This document shows positions 1 through 8,363 of a DNA stretch of 64,000 nt, one piece after another (the stretch's first letter is position 1; the number at the start of each line of letters is the position of its first letter). This DNA is from Flaviramulus_B aquimarinus (GTDB taxonomy: Bacteria; Bacteroidota; Bacteroidia; Flavobacteriales; Flavobacteriaceae). Location: positions 558,001-622,000 of the forward strand of contig NZ_BAABJH010000001.1 of NCBI RefSeq assembly GCF_039543205.1, written 5' to 3'. The position numbers were made by a program, and so were the translations under genes. The notes under the pieces were generated by a model that was not told where the DNA came from, did not search any database, and saw nothing but the letters and a program-made list of their open reading frames with translations.

Positions 1-100
1 ATACTTTGGCTCCATATTCTGCTAAAACAGAAGTTAAATTAGAGGTTAAACCTGGTTTGTCTTGTCCTGAAATATTTAATAAGATAATGTCGTTAGCCAT
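1..100 (-). CDS. serB: Phosphoserine phosphatase, N-terminal fragment (ACT domain)
   Basis: Partial gene: the ATG is at 98-100 on the minus strand and the frame runs off the left edge of the window. The 33 visible residues begin MANDIILLNISGQDKPGLTS and continue into LAEYGAKV. This is the ACT-domain opening typical of the long two-domain SerB of flavobacteria, in which a regulatory ACT region precedes a HAD phosphatase that makes serine from phosphoserine. The catalytic HAD part lies outside the window, so the assignment rests on the N-terminus only. Another ACT-domain protein cannot be excluded. Confidence 0.6.
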   Translation of the reverse strand, partial: MANDIILLNISGQDKPGLTSNLTSVLAEYGAKV

Positions 101-201
101 AATTTTATACTTACGCTTTTTAAGCCCGATAATTTTCGGAATGTAAAAATCTTTATTCTATTTGATATATAAAAGTTTTTTTTAGAGATAATAACGAGAG
201 C

Positions 202-687
202 TTATTTAATAAACCGACTATGCCAACTCTCACTTGCAGGAACTTCCCAATTTTCTTTAAACTCAGCAATATTCGCTACTAAATTATTAAAGACTATCGT
301 GTTTTTAGAAACAGCCTTGTCTTTTGCCATTTTTCTGAAATCGGCAAGTGTTTTATAAGCTATGTATTCGCCTTGTTTATAGGATACATTCATTTTATCC
401 ATTAAATCGACGTTATAGTCTTTTTCTAATTGTTGAATAAAATGTACTGAAGCATCAATGGAACAACCTGTTGCTTTATTTAAATCTTGATTTAAACCAA
501 TAATTATAAATCGCTTATACTTGATGGTATAACCAGATTGTAAATCACTGCCATGGGCCGTCCAATTTTCTATAAAAATATTGAGTTTAGAGTGAATTTC
601 TAAAAGTTCGTCTTCTGAAAATGAACGATTGGCTTGATATATCCAAACACGTGATTCTTCAGGTAATCTATTGAAATCTACTAGCAT
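202..687 (-). CDS. Conserved Bacteroidetes protein of unknown function, 161 aa
   Basis: A cytoplasmic-looking protein of 161 residues with no signal peptide and no membrane segment. From memory, close relatives throughout flavobacteria are labelled 'ABC transporter ATPase'. The sequence does not support that name: there is no Walker A glycine-lysine loop, no LSGGQ signature and no Walker B aspartate. Recognisable family landmarks are PEESRVWIYQANR near residue 9, WTAHGSDL near 42, GCSIDASVHFIQ near 74 and the C-terminal WEVPASESWHSRF. It lies 42 bp downstream of the Fe-S protein gene on the same strand and could be cotranscribed with it. The conserved acidic and histidine residues hint at an enzyme or binding role, but no function can be assigned. 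Confidence 0.85.
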   Translation of the reverse strand: MLVDFNRLPEESRVWIYQANRSFSEDELLEIHSKLNIFIENWTAHGSDLQSGYTIKYKRFIIIGLNQDLNKATGCSIDASVHFIQQLEKDYNVDLMDKMNVSYKQGEYIAYKTLADFRKMAKDKAVSKNTIVFNNLVANIAEFKENWEVPASESWHSRFIK

Positions 688-729
688 CTTGATTTACGAA
701 TTATGATTAACGATTTTTGATTGCTGATA

Positions 730-1521
730 TTATAAATCCTGAGCGTTTGCAATAAGTTCGGCAACATCCATAACTTGAACATCATTTTCCTTTTCTTTGG
801 ATTTAACACCATCTGTCATCATAGTATTACAAAATGGGCATCCTGCTGCTATAATTTCTGGTTTTACATTTAGAGCCTGTTCGGTACGTTCAACATTTAC
901 ATCTTTATCCCCTTGTTCAGGCTCTTTAAACATTTGCGCACCTCCTGCTCCACAACATAGCCCGTTGCGACGGCAGTTTTTCATTTCAACTAATTCGGCT
1001 TCTAATTTTTGAATGAGTTCGCGTGGTGCTTCATAAACATTGTTTGCACGCCCTAAATAACAGGGATCGTGAAATGTTATACGTTTTCCTTTAAACTTTC
1101 CGCCTTCTATAGTTAAACGCCCATCATCTAGTAATGTTTTTAAGAATTGTGTATGATGCATAACCTCATAATTACCACCTAATTCTGGATATTCATTTTT
1201 TATAGTATTAAAACAATGTGGGCAAGCGGTTACTATTTTTTTTACCTCATATGCATTTAGCACTTCTATATTGGTTACGGCTTGCATTTGGAATAAAAAC
1301 TCATTTCCTGCGCGTTTTGCAGGATCGCCTGTACAACTTTCTTCTGCACCAAGTACTGCAAATCCAACATTTGCTTTATTTAAAAGTTTTACAAATGCTT
1401 TCGTTATTTTTTTGGCTCTATCATCAAAACTTCCAGCACAACCTACCCAAAATAATACTTCGGGTTGTTTTCCTTGAGCCATAAATTCGGCCATTGTAGG
1501 TACTTTTAGTAATTCACTCAT
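730..1521 (-). CDS. CCG-domain (Fe-S)-binding subunit, HdrB/HdrD/LutA-like
   Basis: 263 residues with two cysteine-rich CCG-type domains. The first uses C28, C63 and C100-PHC. The second has C154 in FHDPCYLGR, C183, the CC pair at 189-190 in GLCCGAGGA, and C228-PFC. In heterodisulfide reductase, succinate:quinone reductase SdhE and FadF/EtfD proteins, such domains bind a non-cubane or [4Fe-4S] cluster and handle electron transfer. The protein is soluble, with no signal or membrane helix. Its gene starts 7 bp after the membrane 4Fe-4S partner encoded at 1529-2830, so the two very likely form one complex. The substrate or electron donor is not shown by the sequence; an ETF-linked quinone reductase or a lactate-type oxidoreductase module are the leading options. 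Confidence 0.85.
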   Translation of the reverse strand: MSELLKVPTMAEFMAQGKQPEVLFWVGCAGSFDDRAKKITKAFVKLLNKANVGFAVLGAEESCTGDPAKRAGNEFLFQMQAVTNIEVLNAYEVKKIVTACPHCFNTIKNEYPELGGNYEVMHHTQFLKTLLDDGRLTIEGGKFKGKRITFHDPCYLGRANNVYEAPRELIQKLEAELVEMKNCRRNGLCCGAGGAQMFKEPEQGDKDVNVERTEQALNVKPEIIAAGCPFCNTMMTDGVKSKEKENDVQVMDVAELIANAQDL

Positions 1522-1528
1522 TGTTTAT

Positions 1529-2830
1529 TTATTCGTTTTTCCAATTTAACCTATCCATTTGGTTGTATGGCCATGGCGCACCGTTGTTCTCGATATTTGT
1601 CATCATATTATTGAGCTCCAATGGTGCAGCAGACTGTTCCATAACCAAATAGCGACGCATTTCTAAAATTATTGATAACGGGTCGATACTTACTGGACAA
1701 GCCTCTACACATGCGTTACATGAGGTACAGGCCCAAAGTTCTTCTTTTGTTATATAGTCGTTAAGAAGTTGTTTTCCATCATCTTTAAATTCGCCTTTAT
1801 TGACATCTATATTGTTACCAACTTCCTCTAGGCGATCTCTGGTATCCATCATGATTTTTCTTGGAGACAACTTTTTACCTGTTTGATTTGCTGGACATTC
1901 ACTAGTGCAACGCCCACATTCGGTACAGGTATATGCGTTTAATAATTGTACCCAATTTAAATCTTGCACATCGCTAGCTCCAAATTTTGCAGGCACTTCG
2001 CCATCATCTTCAGGAATTGCATATGGATCGGCATCTGGATCCATCATCATTTTGACTTCTTTAGTTACCGCCTCAAGGTTATTGAATTGTCCTTTTGGTT
2101 TTAAATTACCATAATATGTGTTTGGGAATGCCAATAAAATATGTAAATGCTTTGAGAAATATAGATAATTTAAAAAGACTAAAATACCAACTATATGAAT
2201 CCACCAAGCACCTCTTTCTATAACATGCAACGTGTTTTCTGATACCCCAGAAAACCACGGTGCTATAAATTGGCTTATAACATTTCCTGAGTTCATGTCT
2301 TGAAAATGAAGATCGGTAGCATTCATAACCAAAAACAGGGTCATTAAAACCATTTCAAAGTATAGGATGAAATTTCCATCATTTTTTGGCCAACTGGTCA
2401 TTTCACTTTTCCAGAAACGTGCCAATTTTATAATATTTCTACGAACCCAAAATATGATAACTGATATAAATACTAATACCGCTAAAATTTCAAAAAGATT
2501 TATGAGAATATAATAAGGCTGCCCTATAAATGAAAATATACGATGGGTACCTAACAATCCATCTATAATGATTTCTAAAACTTCAATATTAATTATTATG
2601 AATCCTAAATACACAATAACATGCAAAAATCCGGCAATTGGACGACGTACCATTTTACTTTGTCCAAGAGCTATTAAAGCCATATTTTTCCAACGTTGCG
2701 ATTTATTATCGCTAACATCTACATCTTGTCCTAATTTAATATTACGAACAAGCTTTTTTACGTTTTTAGCAAAAAAACCAATCCCTACAATAAGTATTAT
2801 AGCAAAAAGTATGTTTGGTAAGTATTCCAT
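1529..2830 (-). CDS. Membrane-bound 4Fe-4S dicluster protein, NarI/HdrE-like plus HdrC-like
   Basis: 433 residues. The N-terminal half has about five or six membrane segments (roughly 5-22, 68-88, 105-128, 157-172, 208-224) with histidines such as H70, H202, H212, H228 and H230 that could ligate heme, as in NarI-type cytochrome b subunits. The C-terminal half has two classical ferredoxin motifs: C302-C305-C308-C312P and C368-C371-C374-C378P. This is the layout of the membrane half of HdrDE, DsrMK or FadF/EtfD complexes, which pass electrons between a soluble CCG subunit and menaquinone. The CCG subunit is encoded 7 bp downstream. The MCE gene lies 6 bp upstream, so this is one operon, although a functional tie to MCE is not evident. 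Confidence 0.85.
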   Translation of the reverse strand: MEYLPNILFAIILIVGIGFFAKNVKKLVRNIKLGQDVDVSDNKSQRWKNMALIALGQSKMVRRPIAGFLHVIVYLGFIIINIEVLEIIIDGLLGTHRIFSFIGQPYYILINLFEILAVLVFISVIIFWVRRNIIKLARFWKSEMTSWPKNDGNFILYFEMVLMTLFLVMNATDLHFQDMNSGNVISQFIAPWFSGVSENTLHVIERGAWWIHIVGILVFLNYLYFSKHLHILLAFPNTYYGNLKPKGQFNNLEAVTKEVKMMMDPDADPYAIPEDDGEVPAKFGASDVQDLNWVQLLNAYTCTECGRCTSECPANQTGKKLSPRKIMMDTRDRLEEVGNNIDVNKGEFKDDGKQLLNDYITKEELWACTSCNACVEACPVSIDPLSIILEMRRYLVMEQSAAPLELNNMMTNIENNGAPWPYNQMDRLNWKNE

Positions 2831-2836
2831 AGGTTA

Positions 2837-3778
2837 TTAATTAGATTCTGCTTCGGTATAAGGAATCTCCTTTTTTGATAATATTCTGAAATAGCGTTTT
2901 GGGTGTAATTTAATATCTTTTAAGAGGGCTTCAAGCTCTGCTGTTGCGCCTTCTAAATTATTATATACACTTTCATCTTTAAGAAGTTTACCTATGGAGC
3001 CTTTACCGCTATCCAAATTCGCAAGTATCGTATTGAAATTTTTAAGAGCACCTTCTAATTCTTTTACAGTATTTCCTAAGTTTGCTTCTGATAATGAATT
3101 TGTTATTTCTGAAAAATCAGCTAATGATTTATCTGCGTTTATTAAAACATTATTGATCTTTTCTTGATTGTCTGCAATGACTTTATTTAATGAATTTGAT
3201 GTATCCTCGAAAGAGTTCATTGTAGCACTCAAACCTGAGATGGCTTTTTTAAGATCTGTTTTAGCTTTTTCATCAAAAACATCATTTAAATTAACAAGTA
3301 AAGCATCTGCACTCACCATCATTTTTTCAATCTTTTCTTGGAGCGGTGTGAGTCGTTGGTTAACTAAATCTGTTAAGCCCGCTTTTATGCCTCCTGATAA
3401 AATATCTTGATTTTCAGCATTTGGTGCTCCATCAAACGCTGGGACAATAGCAATGGCTTTACCACCAATAAGTCCTGTTTCATACAGTTCTGCTTTACTA
3501 TTTTTAGAAAATTGAAAACTATTATCAACCAACAATGTAACTAACAATTTTCCAGAGCCATCATCTTTAAATGAAATATCTTTTACTTTACCAACAGCTT
3601 TTCCACTAATAGTAACAGGTGTGGATGGCACAAGTCCTTCTACATTATCATAAACAGCGTAAAATGTTCGCGAGGAATCTAATAAATTTTGACCCTTTAG
3701 GTAATTAAACCCAAAAATGAATAGAAGTATGCCTGATAACACAAGAACGCCTATTTTAATTTCTTTTGATATATTCAA
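2837..3778 (-). CDS. MlaD/MCE family lipid-transport protein
   Basis: 313 residues. One N-terminal membrane anchor (about 8-26) is followed by an MCE domain at about 36-115, with VYDNVEGLVPSTPVTISG and AVGKVKDIS typical of the beta-barrel fold. A long helical, coiled-coil-like tail runs from about 150 to 275. MCE proteins form periplasmic rings or tubes that carry phospholipids between inner and outer membrane. No MlaE permease or MlaF ATPase gene is adjacent, so its partners must be elsewhere. A -7-like TAAATTTG box lies on the minus strand at 3798-3805, about 20 nt before the start. The amidase gene lies 50 bp upstream on the same strand. Confidence 0.9.
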   Translation of the reverse strand: MNISKEIKIGVLVLSGILLFIFGFNYLKGQNLLDSSRTFYAVYDNVEGLVPSTPVTISGKAVGKVKDISFKDDGSGKLLVTLLVDNSFQFSKNSKAELYETGLIGGKAIAIVPAFDGAPNAENQDILSGGIKAGLTDLVNQRLTPLQEKIEKMMVSADALLVNLNDVFDEKAKTDLKKAISGLSATMNSFEDTSNSLNKVIADNQEKINNVLINADKSLADFSEITNSLSEANLGNTVKELEGALKNFNTILANLDSGKGSIGKLLKDESVYNNLEGATAELEALLKDIKLHPKRYFRILSKKEIPYTEAESN

Positions 3779-3828
3779 GATAATTATGTTTGAAACACAA
3801 ATTTAATATAAATTTAAAAAGAACACCT

Positions 3829-4929
3829 CTAATTAGCTATCGATTTTAAAGCATCTGTTAATGCTATTTTTTTCCCTGCTTTAAAAGCAACAACAAAACT
3901 AGATGAATAGCCTTTTTTTCTTGCTTCTTGCTCAAGGGCTTTCGTATCGTTATAATTTGTTGTAGAACCATAAAAGTATTTATAAAGGCTACCTTCTTTT
4001 AATCGAGAAATCGTTTTTAATCCTTTAAAATTATAAGGTTTTATTTCCAAGACTTTGGAACTTGCTGCTATTTGGATTTTAAATACGACATCGCTTGTTG
4101 CTGTTTGGGTGTTTTCTTCAACTTCATCAACAACAGTATAGCTTCCAACATTTTTATCTATATGCCTTTTATATTCTAGAATGGCATCCTTAATTGCCAT
4201 AGACATTTGATTTTGTCCTTTTTTAGAATTCAAATAAGCGCCTTCTTTTTTATTCGTTAAAAATCCAAGTTCTACCAAAACACTTGGCATTACAGTTTGA
4301 TGTAAAACGATGAATCCGGCCTGTTTAACTTTTCTGTTTTTACGTTTTAATTTATTGGCAAAATTATTCTGAATTAAACCAGCCAATTGTATACTTTGGT
4401 CTAAATATTCTTCTTGGCTTAAAAGAATGCTCATTACAGATTCTGGTGAATTTGGATCGAATCCTGCATAGTTCTTCTCATAATCTTCCTCCATAAAAAT
4501 TACAGAATTCTCTTTTTTAGCAACCTCAAAGTTGGTTTTATTTCTATGTGTTCCTAAAACAAAAGTTCCAGCGCCATAGGCTTGACTCGTATGAGAATCG
4601 CAATGAATTGAAACAAACAAATCTGCATTGGCTTTGTTGGCAATTTTTCCTCTTACAAACAAATCAACAAACACATCTGTTTTACGGGTATAGACCACTT
4701 TAATGTTTGGGTTCTTCTCTAAAGCAGCACCAACTGCCAAAACAATTTTTAATGCAATATTCTTTTCTCTATATCCATTTCCTAAATTCCCTGGGTCTTT
4801 TCCGCCATGACCAGCATCTAAAACAACAACAAATTTTTTTGCTGAATCTTGTTTCTTAATATTTACAAAAGAAGAAAATGTTAATACTATTATAAATGAT
4901 ACGAAAAGTAATATTTTGTACGTTTTCAT
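3829..4929 (-). CDS. N-acetylmuramoyl-L-alanine amidase (Amidase_3)
   Basis: 366 residues with an N-terminal hydrophobic export signal (about 6-22). The amidase_3 domain spans about 32-255. The zinc ligands are visible: H41 in LDAGHGGKDPG, E55 in YREKNIAL and H109 in SIHCDSH. The catalytic glutamate is E220 in LVELGFLTN. The enzyme cleaves the amide bond between MurNAc and the stem peptide in the periplasm, for cell separation or peptidoglycan turnover. The C-terminal region (about 280-366) resembles a SPOR-like module, with KIQIAAS, LYKYFYG and a closing KKGYSSSFVVAF, which would direct it to denuded septal glycan. The gene diverges from the LptD-like gene across 178 bp. Confidence 0.92.
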   Translation of the reverse strand: MKTYKILLFVSFIIVLTFSSFVNIKKQDSAKKFVVVLDAGHGGKDPGNLGNGYREKNIALKIVLAVGAALEKNPNIKVVYTRKTDVFVDLFVRGKIANKANADLFVSIHCDSHTSQAYGAGTFVLGTHRNKTNFEVAKKENSVIFMEEDYEKNYAGFDPNSPESVMSILLSQEEYLDQSIQLAGLIQNNFANKLKRKNRKVKQAGFIVLHQTVMPSVLVELGFLTNKKEGAYLNSKKGQNQMSMAIKDAILEYKRHIDKNVGSYTVVDEVEENTQTATSDVVFKIQIAASSKVLEIKPYNFKGLKTISRLKEGSLYKYFYGSTTNYNDTKALEQEARKKGYSSSFVVAFKAGKKIALTDALKSIAN

Positions 4930-5102
4930 CTGATATATTATATTTTTTTAATCGATTCTATACTATGCTTACTATAGGCACCATTTTTGATACACAGTTT
5001 CAACATCAATGTTTCATAAAGAATTTTAACGACTAAAAAACTCGGTTTATTTTAATTTTAAATTTTTAATTGAATATTAAATCAATCACAGAAAAATATA
5101 TG

Positions 5103-5110
5103 TAATTTTG
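5103..5110 (+). promoter_or_regulatory. Candidate flavobacterial -7 box TAATTTTG overlapping the annotated LptD start
   Basis: TAATTTTG matches the Bacteroidetes TAnnTTTG consensus exactly and its last three bases are the TTG proposed as the start codon of the LptD-like gene. If it is a real promoter, transcription would begin near 5115 and translation would have to start downstream, for example at the TTG at 5159. There is no well-spaced -33 TTG; the nearest one, at 5070-5072, is 30 bp away, longer than usual. Confidence 0.3.
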
Positions 5111-7858
5111 GCTTTTCAAAAACCGAGCCATACTTTTACAAAAATACATTTAAAAGCGTTGCACACAAACAACTTTAAAATACTTTTTGCATTAAGTTTT
5201 ACAGTGTTTATTAACACGTTAAGCTTCGCTCAAGATATTCCTAAAGAGGGAAGAACCATAGACCGAAGTGTAAAAGATAGCTTAATAACCAAAACCGATA
5301 GTATTCCTATTCCTGAACTATCAGAAAAGCAACAAGATTCAACCTTAACAGATTCTATTAAACCAAAAAAGGAACTTTTAGAGCATATCGTTAAGTACCA
5401 CGCTACGGATTACACTAGGTTTAGTCAAAAAAAGCAACAGCTTTATTTATATAACGAAGCTAAGATCGATTACGGTGACATGAAAATAACCGCAGGGGAT
5501 ATTACCATTGACTACATTAAAAATACCGTTTACGCAAAAGGTATTACGGATTCTATTGAAGGTTATACTCAAAAGCCCGTTTTTACTCAAGGTACTAATG
5601 TGGTTGAGCCAGATTCTATTATTTTTAATACAGAAACTCAAAAGGCGCTTATTTATAATTCTAAAACCGAACAAGGTGAAGGCACTGTAATTGCTGAAAC
5701 AACTAAAAAAGAAAACGATTCTGTTTACTTTTTAAGGAATGCTAAATATACAACTGCAAAAGACCTAGAGGACCCTGAGTATTACATAAAACTCCGAAAA
5801 GCAAAAATCGTACCTGGAAAAAAAATTGTTACGGGCTTAGCTAATCTCTTTATTTATGATGTACCTACGCCTTTAGGATTACCTTTTGGTTTTTTCCCTC
5901 AGAGCGAAAAACAAACTTCTGGAGTTATTATTCCTGTTTTTGGTGAACAAAATAATCGAGGCTATTTTTTACAAAATGGTGGTTATTATTTTGCTATTAG
6001 TGATTATTTAGACTTAGCAGTTTTAGGCGATTATTATACAAATGGCAGCTATGGTATTCGTTTGGATAACACTTATGCAAAACGTTATAGATACAGAGGT
6101 AATGTTGGTTTTAGATATGAAAACCTAATTACTAGCGAACGTGGTTTTCCTGATTATGCCATAAATACTATTTACAATTTGCGCTGGTCACATAGTCAAG
6201 ATTCAAAAGCCAACCCTAGTTCGCGTTTTTCTGCTTCGGTTAACTTAGGTAGTAGTAGTTATTACCGTAATTCACTTAATCAAACAAATGCCGGATCTTT
6301 TCTAAACAACACCTTATCATCTTCAATATCCTACTCAAAATCATTTCAAGGCGAACCACAAGTCAATTATAGCGTAACCGCAACGCATGCCCAAAATACA
6401 AATACCGAAACCATAAACATGACACTCCCTACGTTTCAGGGTAGTATTGGTAGAATGTATCCGTTTGCTTCAAAAACCGGTTCAAAAAAAGGGTTAATTC
6501 AAAATATTAATTTACAGTATAACCTTCGCGCCGAAAATAGAATTCAAACCACAGATTCTTTGTTCTTTAAAAAAGAAATGTTTGATGATGCCATAGCAGG
6601 TTTTCAGCATACGATTCCGTTAACTACAAATTTTAAAGTATTCAAGCATTTTGCTATAAGTGCGAGTACTAACTTTAACGAAGTATGGACTTTTAATACA
6701 ATTAACAGGAGCTTTGACCCTATAACACGTGAAACTATTAACGAGGACATAAACGGATTTGATTCTTACAGAACCTATAATTTCAGTACCAGTTTAGGAA
6801 CCACTATATATGGTATGTTTAATTTTGAAAAAGAAGGCAAAGACCGTAAAATAAAAGCTATTCGCCATGTTATAAGGCCTTCAATAAGTTATAATATAAA
6901 TCCTTCTTTTGATAAATATTATGATTCGTATGAGGTTGTTAGTGCAGATGGATTAACTTCTACCGATGTTGAATACAGTCGATTTGAAGACGGCGTTTTT
7001 GGATCTCCAAATAAAAACTTTTCTAGCTCAATGGGGATTTCAGTATCTAATAATCTTGAAGCCAAAGTACGAGATAGAGATAGCACCGCTACAGAGCCTA
7101 AAAAAATCATTTTACTAAACAACTTAAACTTTTCGACCTCTTATAATTTTGCAGGCGATTCTCTACAATGGAGTCCTGTTAGAGTAACTGGTGGCACGCA
7201 ATTATTTAAAAATAAAATGAGCGTGAATTTTGGTGCTACTTTAGATCCTTATGCCCTAGATAACAATAATAATAGAATTGATCAATTTAATATTGATAAT
7301 GGTGGGAGTCTTTTTAGGTTGACAAGTGCTAACCTAACAACAAGTTGGTCTTTGTCTAGTAAATCAGGTGACAAAAAGGGTAAAAATAAAAATGATGGCA
7401 TACAGGAAAACCTCCGTAGTGGAGGTCGTGCAGATGATTTATTTGGTGTTTCTGAAGATTTTGCCAATCAGCAAATAAAAAGAGATGAAGATGAAGAAAA
7501 TACGCCTGGTGAATTATACAATTATAAGGTCCCTTGGAGTTTAAGAATAGCTTATGCTCTTAACTATTCAAACTCGAGGCGGCAAAATGAAATATCATCG
7601 CATTCGCTTATGTTTTCTGGGGATATTGAATTATCCGAAAAATGGACTTTTGGAGCCTCTTCTGGTTATGATCTAAAAAATGCCGGATTTACTTATACCC
7701 AACTACGTTTTGAGCGCGACTTACTTAGTTGGCGAATGAATTTTAGTTGGATCCCTTTTAGCGCAAGAAGTTCTTGGAATTTTTTTATTGGCATAAAATC
7801 CAGTATATTAAAAGACCTAAAATACGAAAAGCGTAGACAACCGGATATTACATTATAA
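5108..7858 (+). CDS. lptD: LptD-like outer-membrane LPS assembly protein
   Basis: 916 residues as called. An LptA/OstA-like periplasmic region (about 95-260, with VKYHATDYTRF, YNEAKIDYGDMKITAG and NTVYAKG) is followed by a large beta-barrel that contains PLGLPFGFFPQ and many alternating aromatic strands and ends near the C-terminus. LptD inserts lipopolysaccharide into the outer leaflet. No ATG precedes residue 125, so the start is non-ATG. TTG at 5108 gives a 41-residue leader, while TTG at 5159 gives a compact signal peptide (HTNNFK, then a hydrophobic stretch ending in SFAQ). The latter looks more natural, and a -7-like box overlaps the upstream TTG. I keep the longer call because I cannot compare homologues. 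ridA follows 112 bp downstream. Confidence 0.85.
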   Translation: MAFQKPSHTFTKIHLKALHTNNFKILFALSFTVFINTLSFAQDIPKEGRTIDRSVKDSLITKTDSIPIPELSEKQQDSTLTDSIKPKKELLEHIVKYHATDYTRFSQKKQQLYLYNEAKIDYGDMKITAGDITIDYIKNTVYAKGITDSIEGYTQKPVFTQGTNVVEPDSIIFNTETQKALIYNSKTEQGEGTVIAETTKKENDSVYFLRNAKYTTAKDLEDPEYYIKLRKAKIVPGKKIVTGLANLFIYDVPTPLGLPFGFFPQSEKQTSGVIIPVFGEQNNRGYFLQNGGYYFAISDYLDLAVLGDYYTNGSYGIRLDNTYAKRYRYRGNVGFRYENLITSERGFPDYAINTIYNLRWSHSQDSKANPSSRFSASVNLGSSSYYRNSLNQTNAGSFLNNTLSSSISYSKSFQGEPQVNYSVTATHAQNTNTETINMTLPTFQGSIGRMYPFASKTGSKKGLIQNINLQYNLRAENRIQTTDSLFFKKEMFDDAIAGFQHTIPLTTNFKVFKHFAISASTNFNEVWTFNTINRSFDPITRETINEDINGFDSYRTYNFSTSLGTTIYGMFNFEKEGKDRKIKAIRHVIRPSISYNINPSFDKYYDSYEVVSADGLTSTDVEYSRFEDGVFGSPNKNFSSSMGISVSNNLEAKVRDRDSTATEPKKIILLNNLNFSTSYNFAGDSLQWSPVRVTGGTQLFKNKMSVNFGATLDPYALDNNNNRIDQFNIDNGGSLFRLTSANLTTSWSLSSKSGDKKGKNKNDGIQENLRSGGRADDLFGVSEDFANQQIKRDEDEENTPGELYNYKVPWSLRIAYALNYSNSRRQNEISSHSLMFSGDIELSEKWTFGASSGYDLKNAGFTYTQLRFERDLLSWRMNFSWIPFSARSSWNFFIGIKSSILKDLKYEKRRQPDITL

Positions 7859-7970
7859 AATATTACGGTATTAGTTTTTACTTCTTCTAAAAAGGAAAAC
7901 CAACAGATTCTCTCCCGTCCTGATAACTAATAGGAGCTATTGAGATTCAAGGAAATAAAACATATTTAAT

Positions 7971-8351
7971 ATGAAAACAATAATTACAACTAGAAATGCT
8001 CCCGCTCCTATTGGCCCATACAATCAAGCTGTTTTAGCGGGAAACACATTGTATACTTCTGGTCAAATTGCTTTTGATCCAAAAACTGGACAGCTTATTT
8101 TGGATGATATAAAAATGGAAACTGCTCAGGTTATGAAAAATCTAAAAGCTGTTTTAGAAACTGCAAACATGACTTTTGAAAATGTAGTAAAGTCTTCAAT
8201 TTTTATAAGCAACATGGATGATTTTACTAAAATAAATGAAATTTACGGTAGTTATTTTGATGACAGTAATGCTCCTGCTCGTGAAACCATTCAGGTAGCA
8301 AGGTTACCCAAAGATGTAAATGTTGAAATTAGTATGATTGCTGTTAAATAA
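7971..8351 (+). CDS. ridA: RidA family enamine/imine deaminase
   Basis: 126 residues, the normal length of the YjgF/YER057c/UK114 family. Landmarks are the N-terminal APIGPYNQAV, LYTSGQIAFDP, the central NVVKSSIFISNM, and the active-site arginine R104 in APARETIQVARLP, followed by VEISMIAV with E119. RidA trimers hydrolyse reactive 2-aminoacrylate-type enamines made by PLP enzymes such as threonine dehydratase. The gene is alone on the plus strand between the LptD-like gene and the convergent hybrid kinase gene, whose stop lies 12 bp away. The ATG start is well supported because the conserved family N-terminus begins there. Confidence 0.95.
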   Translation: MKTIITTRNAPAPIGPYNQAVLAGNTLYTSGQIAFDPKTGQLILDDIKMETAQVMKNLKAVLETANMTFENVVKSSIFISNMDDFTKINEIYGSYFDDSNAPARETIQVARLPKDVNVEISMIAVK

Positions 8352-8363
8352 TGGGTAGAGAAA

